Below the pieces are notes generated by a model, which saw nothing but the letters and a program-made list of their open reading frames with translations, was not told the DNA's origin and did not search any database. Below are positions 56,290-59,986 of a DNA stretch of 59,986 nucleotides, in pieces (position 1 is the stretch's first letter; every line of letters starts with the position of its first letter). The DNA comes from Aquificaceae bacterium (GTDB lineage: Bacteria; Aquificota; Aquificia; Aquificales; Aquificaceae): contig JAOAIS010000024.1 in assembly GCA_026414575.1 (NCBI GenBank), positions 1 to 59,986 of the forward strand. Reading direction: 5' to 3'. A program made the position numbers and the translations under genes.

Positions 56290-57276
56290 CCTTGCCAACA
56301 TTCTCTTCTCCCTTAGCTCCACATATACCTCAAGGCCCTCAATCCTGCAAGGAGGCTTTACAAAACATAGGGCTATGCCCTTTTGAAGACTTGGCGAGAA
56401 GGTGCCACTGCTTACATAACCTATCTGCTCTTCCCCTTGGAAAAGGGGGTAGCCTTCCCTTGGAACACCCCTTTTGAAAAGCTCAAGACCAAATAGCTTC
56501 TTCCTTATGGGTCTTCTTAGAAGCTCCTCTTTACCCATGAAGTCCTTCCCATGACTTACGAATCTATCTAAACCTGCCTCGAAGGGCGTTATGTCCTCAG
56601 AAAGTTCATGTCCATACAAGGGCATGCCAGCTTCTATCCTAAGCACATCCCTGGCACCAAGCCCACATGGCATGCAGTCCTTGAGAAGTTCTTTAAATAG
56701 TTCTGCACCCTCTGACAAGGATGTATAGACTTCAAAACCATCCTCGCCCGTGTACCCGGTGCGAGAAACAAGGTTGTTGTCGAAAAACTCAAAGTGGTAG
56801 TACTTAATATTCTCAACGGGAAAGTGCTTTTTGAGAACCTCTACCGCCCTTGGACCCTGCACGGCCAGCTGAAGGGTAGTGGCGCTCACATCCTCTACAT
56901 CAAGCCCGTGAAAGGTGAGCCAGTCTACAACCTTGTCTTTATTTACTGCGTTCACGCAAAGGAAAAACCCCCACTCCGATAGTTTGTAAAGGGTTATGTC
57001 GTCTTTTACGCCTCCCCCCTCGTTTAAAAGCAGATTGTACTGAACCCTACCCTTTTTCAAGGCTTCAATACTCCTTGAAGTCAGGTATTCAAGCTTTTTG
57101 TAATCGCCGCTGACCATGAGCCTTCCCATGTGGGATATATCAAAAACTCCGCAATGGTCTCTCACCGCAAGAACCTCTTTGCTTATGGAGAAGTATTCCA
57201 AGGGCATATCCCATCCCGCAAATTTTGTGAATTTTGCACCAAGGTTTTTGTGAAGCTCATATAGATAAGGTCTCAT
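56251..57276 (-). CDS. gcvT: Glycine cleavage system aminomethyltransferase T
   Basis: YELHKNLGAKFTKFAGWDMPLEYFSISKEVLAVRDHCGVFDISHMGRLMVSG...RTGYTGEDGFEVY. Confidence 0.95.
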   Translation of the reverse strand: MRPYLYELHKNLGAKFTKFAGWDMPLEYFSISKEVLAVRDHCGVFDISHMGRLMVSGDYKKLEYLTSRSIEALKKGRVQYNLLLNEGGGVKDDITLYKLSEWGFFLCVNAVNKDKVVDWLTFHGLDVEDVSATTLQLAVQGPRAVEVLKKHFPVENIKYYHFEFFDNNLVSRTGYTGEDGFEVYTSLSEGAELFKELLKDCMPCGLGARDVLRIEAGMPLYGHELSEDITPFEAGLDRFVSHGKDFMGKEELLRRPIRKKLFGLELFKRGVPREGYPLFQGEEQIGYVSSGTFSPSLQKGIALCFVKPPCRIEGLEVYVELREKRMLARLRGYPFLKKLRV

Positions 57277-57292
57277 ATTAAAATTTTAGCCC

Positions 57293-58351
57293 ATGCTTGA
57301 CAGATACATACTAATAAACCACATAAAAGCCTTTTTGCTTATACTTACGGTAATAATTGGTATCATTTATGCATACCTCATGGGGGAGGTATTTCTACTT
57401 TTCAAAGATAAAAGTCAAGATATTTTGATATCTTATACCATAAATTTTATGCTGATAGCCTTTTTTTACATGAATGCGTTTGTTACAGGCATAGCTCTCC
57501 TTGTGGTTTTTAGAAGGATATTGGCCAAAAAAATTGATTTATTGGCTCAGAGCTTCGGAATTTCTCCTCTCAAGCTTTACTCATCTGTTGTCCTTTTTTC
57601 CCTTTTTTTATTCTCTTTAAACCTTTTGTGTAGCTACAAGCTCTACCCAGAAAGTCAAAAGAATCTCTACAGGATAGAAAGGGAGTACAAGAAGGCAAAG
57701 GAGGTAGAGAGCGGTTTGGTAAGAAACCTTTGGCTTACGAATGAAGAGAACGGCGAGGTAAGGTTCTACAATTTTGAGCTAGTTGACATCTCCGATGGAA
57801 GGCTTTATCGCTTTTACATGCTTAGAGTAAAGGAAGGCTCCATAAAAGAGGTGGTGACCGCTGAGGTGGGCAAGTGGGATGGAGAAAGGATTAAACTGAG
57901 GGACGCCAAAATAAAAAATCTCGTCACAGGAGAAGAGTTGACAGGAGATTTAGACATAAGTTATTTGGAGCTTGATAGGATAAAACCACTGGCGGAAAAG
58001 CCCGAACACCTCCCAATGAAGGATGTCCTCATGCTCAGCCTGCTTGGCGACAGGACAGGCCTGAACCATCGCTACTATAGTTATGAGATGGCAAGGAGGT
58101 TTTTCTCATCAACGCTTTCTGTTTTTATGACTCTAATCTTAGGTTGGGTCTACCTCAGGTGGAGAAATTTCAACATAGCAATTGTGTCTTTGCTTGCTGT
58201 CTTTTCCCTTCACTGGTTCCTTCTGAACCTTATGAGATCTCTGGCAGAAGGCACAAACCTTAACCTTTTTTTCATACTCATGCTCTATCTACCCATACCC
58301 CTACTTTCCCTAAAAGGACTTTATGATTTGAGCAAAGGATTCCGGCTCTAA
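57293..58351 (+). CDS. LptF/LptG-family permease
   Basis: MLDRYILINHIKAFLLILTVIIGIIYAYLMGEVFLLF...AQSFGISPLKLYSSVVLFSLFLFSLNLL, YjgP/YjgQ topology. Confidence 0.82.
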   Translation: MLDRYILINHIKAFLLILTVIIGIIYAYLMGEVFLLFKDKSQDILISYTINFMLIAFFYMNAFVTGIALLVVFRRILAKKIDLLAQSFGISPLKLYSSVVLFSLFLFSLNLLCSYKLYPESQKNLYRIEREYKKAKEVESGLVRNLWLTNEENGEVRFYNFELVDISDGRLYRFYMLRVKEGSIKEVVTAEVGKWDGERIKLRDAKIKNLVTGEELTGDLDISYLELDRIKPLAEKPEHLPMKDVLMLSLLGDRTGLNHRYYSYEMARRFFSSTLSVFMTLILGWVYLRWRNFNIAIVSLLAVFSLHWFLLNLMRSLAEGTNLNLFFILMLYLPIPLLSLKGLYDLSKGFRL

Positions 58352-59050
58352 GCTTGCTCCTCCCACAAGAAGTCCATCCACATCCTTCATGCGCATATAG
58401 TCTCCAGAGTTCCTTGGGTTTACGCTACCACCGTAAAGAACCCTCGTCTTGCCACCATGCTTAGGGTTTATGTGGCATAGAAGGTCTTTTATGTAGGCGT
58501 GGACCACCTGAGCATCCTCGGGTGTAGCAGGGTTGCCAGTGCCTATTGCCCACACCGGCTCATAGGCTATGTCTAAACTATCTGTAAATTCCTCAAGACC
58601 GGAAAGGGCAAGCCTAATCTGGGTCTCAACAACTTTGAAGGTGAGCCCTGCCTCCCTCTCCTCAAGCCTCTCACCCACGCATAGTATAGGCCTCACGGAG
58701 GCTTTTAGACAAGCAGTTATTTTCTTGTTTACAAACTCATCAGACTCTCCGAATATCCACCTTCTCTCCGAGTGACCAACTATTACATAAGAGATGCCCA
58801 GCTCCTTTAGCATATCTAAGGATACCTCCCCAGTGTAAGCGCCCTTTTTATCATGGTGACAGTTCTGGGCACCCAGCTTTATGCTACTATCCTTTAACAT
58901 CTCGCTCGCAACGCACAAAGATGGAAAGGGTGGGCAGATTAAAACTTCCCTCCCTTCCAAGCCATAAATAAGAGGCAAAAACTTCTGAAGGTACTCCTTT
59001 GTTTGTGATGGTGTTAGGTTCATTTTCCAGTTGGCTGATATGAGCTTCAT
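58310..59050 (-). CDS. tpiA: Triosephosphate isomerase
   Basis: MKLISANWKMNLTPSQTKEYL...YVIVGHSERRWIFGESDEFVNKK...YEPVWAIGTGNPATPEDAQ...VLYGGSVNPRN. Confidence 0.97.
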   Translation of the reverse strand: MKLISANWKMNLTPSQTKEYLQKFLPLIYGLEGREVLICPPFPSLCVASEMLKDSSIKLGAQNCHHDKKGAYTGEVSLDMLKELGISYVIVGHSERRWIFGESDEFVNKKITACLKASVRPILCVGERLEEREAGLTFKVVETQIRLALSGLEEFTDSLDIAYEPVWAIGTGNPATPEDAQVVHAYIKDLLCHINPKHGGKTRVLYGGSVNPRNSGDYMRMKDVDGLLVGGASLEPESFAQIIKSF

Positions 59051-59179
59051 CAGGTATATTATAAACCATTAAAGAGGAACTCTTCCCTTTTGCGCAGAAT
59101 TGATGGGCAAACATGGTAAACCGCTGCCTTGTCTAATACAAGCCTGCGGGCTAACATAGCCTCAGTCACAACACAGCAC

Positions 59180-59900
59180 AATAAGACAAAAGGCTAAAAA
59201 GGTTATCCAAACATCAAAAAGCCTCAGTCCTGCTCGTAATCTTCTTCAAACAAATAGAAGATTTTGTGAAAGCCCTTTTCAAAGAAATGGCTACATCCGT
59301 TGACCTGCCAAACTTCAGAGTCGTACACCACAGACAAAGTGTAAAGGGCTTACAATTTGACCACTTGCCAGATAACCCACAAGACTTTGTCATAGCCTTT
59401 GATTCCACAGGCATTAAGTTAACAAACTGCACAGCCCTTGTTCCATAGAGTTGAAAAAATTCCACAAAGGAGGCTAAGGCTTTAGGTTTCAATGTCATGC
59501 AGATGATAGCATACAAAGGCTACTACTATTAGACATTTAGACAAGAGAAGTGCAAAGCCAGCGATAAAGGTCAGAAGAAAGGCATTCATAACAGACAACA
59601 TGGCAAGAAATTGGATAGTAAGGGAAATAAGAAGGGGCAGGAAAAGGTGGAACTGAGAGGAATTGGTATGGAAGATGGCGGCATGTGGATGGATGTAGGT
59701 TATGGGGATTGGTGGTAAGTAGGGTGTGGGAATGTTCTGGAGCATATCCAGCCTGCTATTGGACGCAGTACACCGTGGGTATTAAATATTTGTTAGCAGC
59801 TCCTACAAAGTGGCTCAAAATCAAAGATGTGGGTGACCTAAAAATATCTATTCATTCTGAGTTTTTGACATTCTTCCTACTATTAAAGCATGTATAGTCT
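59180..59900 (+). mobile_element. Degraded IS5-like DDE transposase remnant
   Basis: Fragments VDLPNFRVVHHRQSVKGLQFDHLPDNPQDFVIAFDSTGIKLTN (59266-59448 ORF) and, in another frame, KRSAKPAIKVRRKAFITDNMARNWIVREIRRGRKRWN (~59540-59655), matching the order of IS5-type transposases; frameshifts and deletions between. Confidence 0.6.
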
Positions 59901-59986
59901 ATGCCAAATGTCCTGAGCTAAACTTCCTAATAGCTGGTTATACCCCTTGACAAGGAAGTTGAAGTAAGTATATATATACTTAATAC

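Noticed and set aside
59214-59516. Minus-strand 100-aa ORF at the right edge
   Set aside because: Antisense to the IS5-like transposase fragment, which carries the recognisable DFVIAFDSTGIK motif on the plus strand.

Overview
The window looks like a chromosomal segment from an Aquificales/Aquificaceae-type thermophile (Hydrogenobacter, Thermocrinis or Aquifex-like), judged from gene content and protein style only. Most of it is compact housekeeping and envelope gene content: gcvH, gcvT, purC, purN, hpf, mqnA, trpD, selD, leuA, hldD, yidC-yidD-rpmH, atpE-atpB, fabZ, valS, pgsA, lplA, rng, bamD-like, rsfS, rsmG, trmI, asd, selU, lptF/G and tpiA. Accessory or signalling content includes a large divergent efflux locus (EmrAB-TolC plus RND-MFP-TolC with a TetR gene), GGDEF/EAL proteins, an MglA-DUF4388-two-component cluster, a beta-propeller/MoxR-like AAA+ fusion, an ArsA-like ATPase with a small Cys-Cys-terminal partner, and MEMO/JAMM genes. 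The most interesting points are: a selenocysteine-type (in-frame UGA) selD with a SECIS-like hairpin plus selU; a decayed gcvPA beside an intact gcvH; an apparent LapA-LapB fusion; rpmH-yidD-yidC without rnpA; a possible structured RNA upstream of purC; a small ORF packed between emrA-like and emrB-like genes; several -10 hexamers 7-9 nt upstream of start codons (leaderless transcription); palindromic operator candidates; and a degraded IS5-like element at the right edge. No CRISPR array, rRNA or tRNA was recognised.
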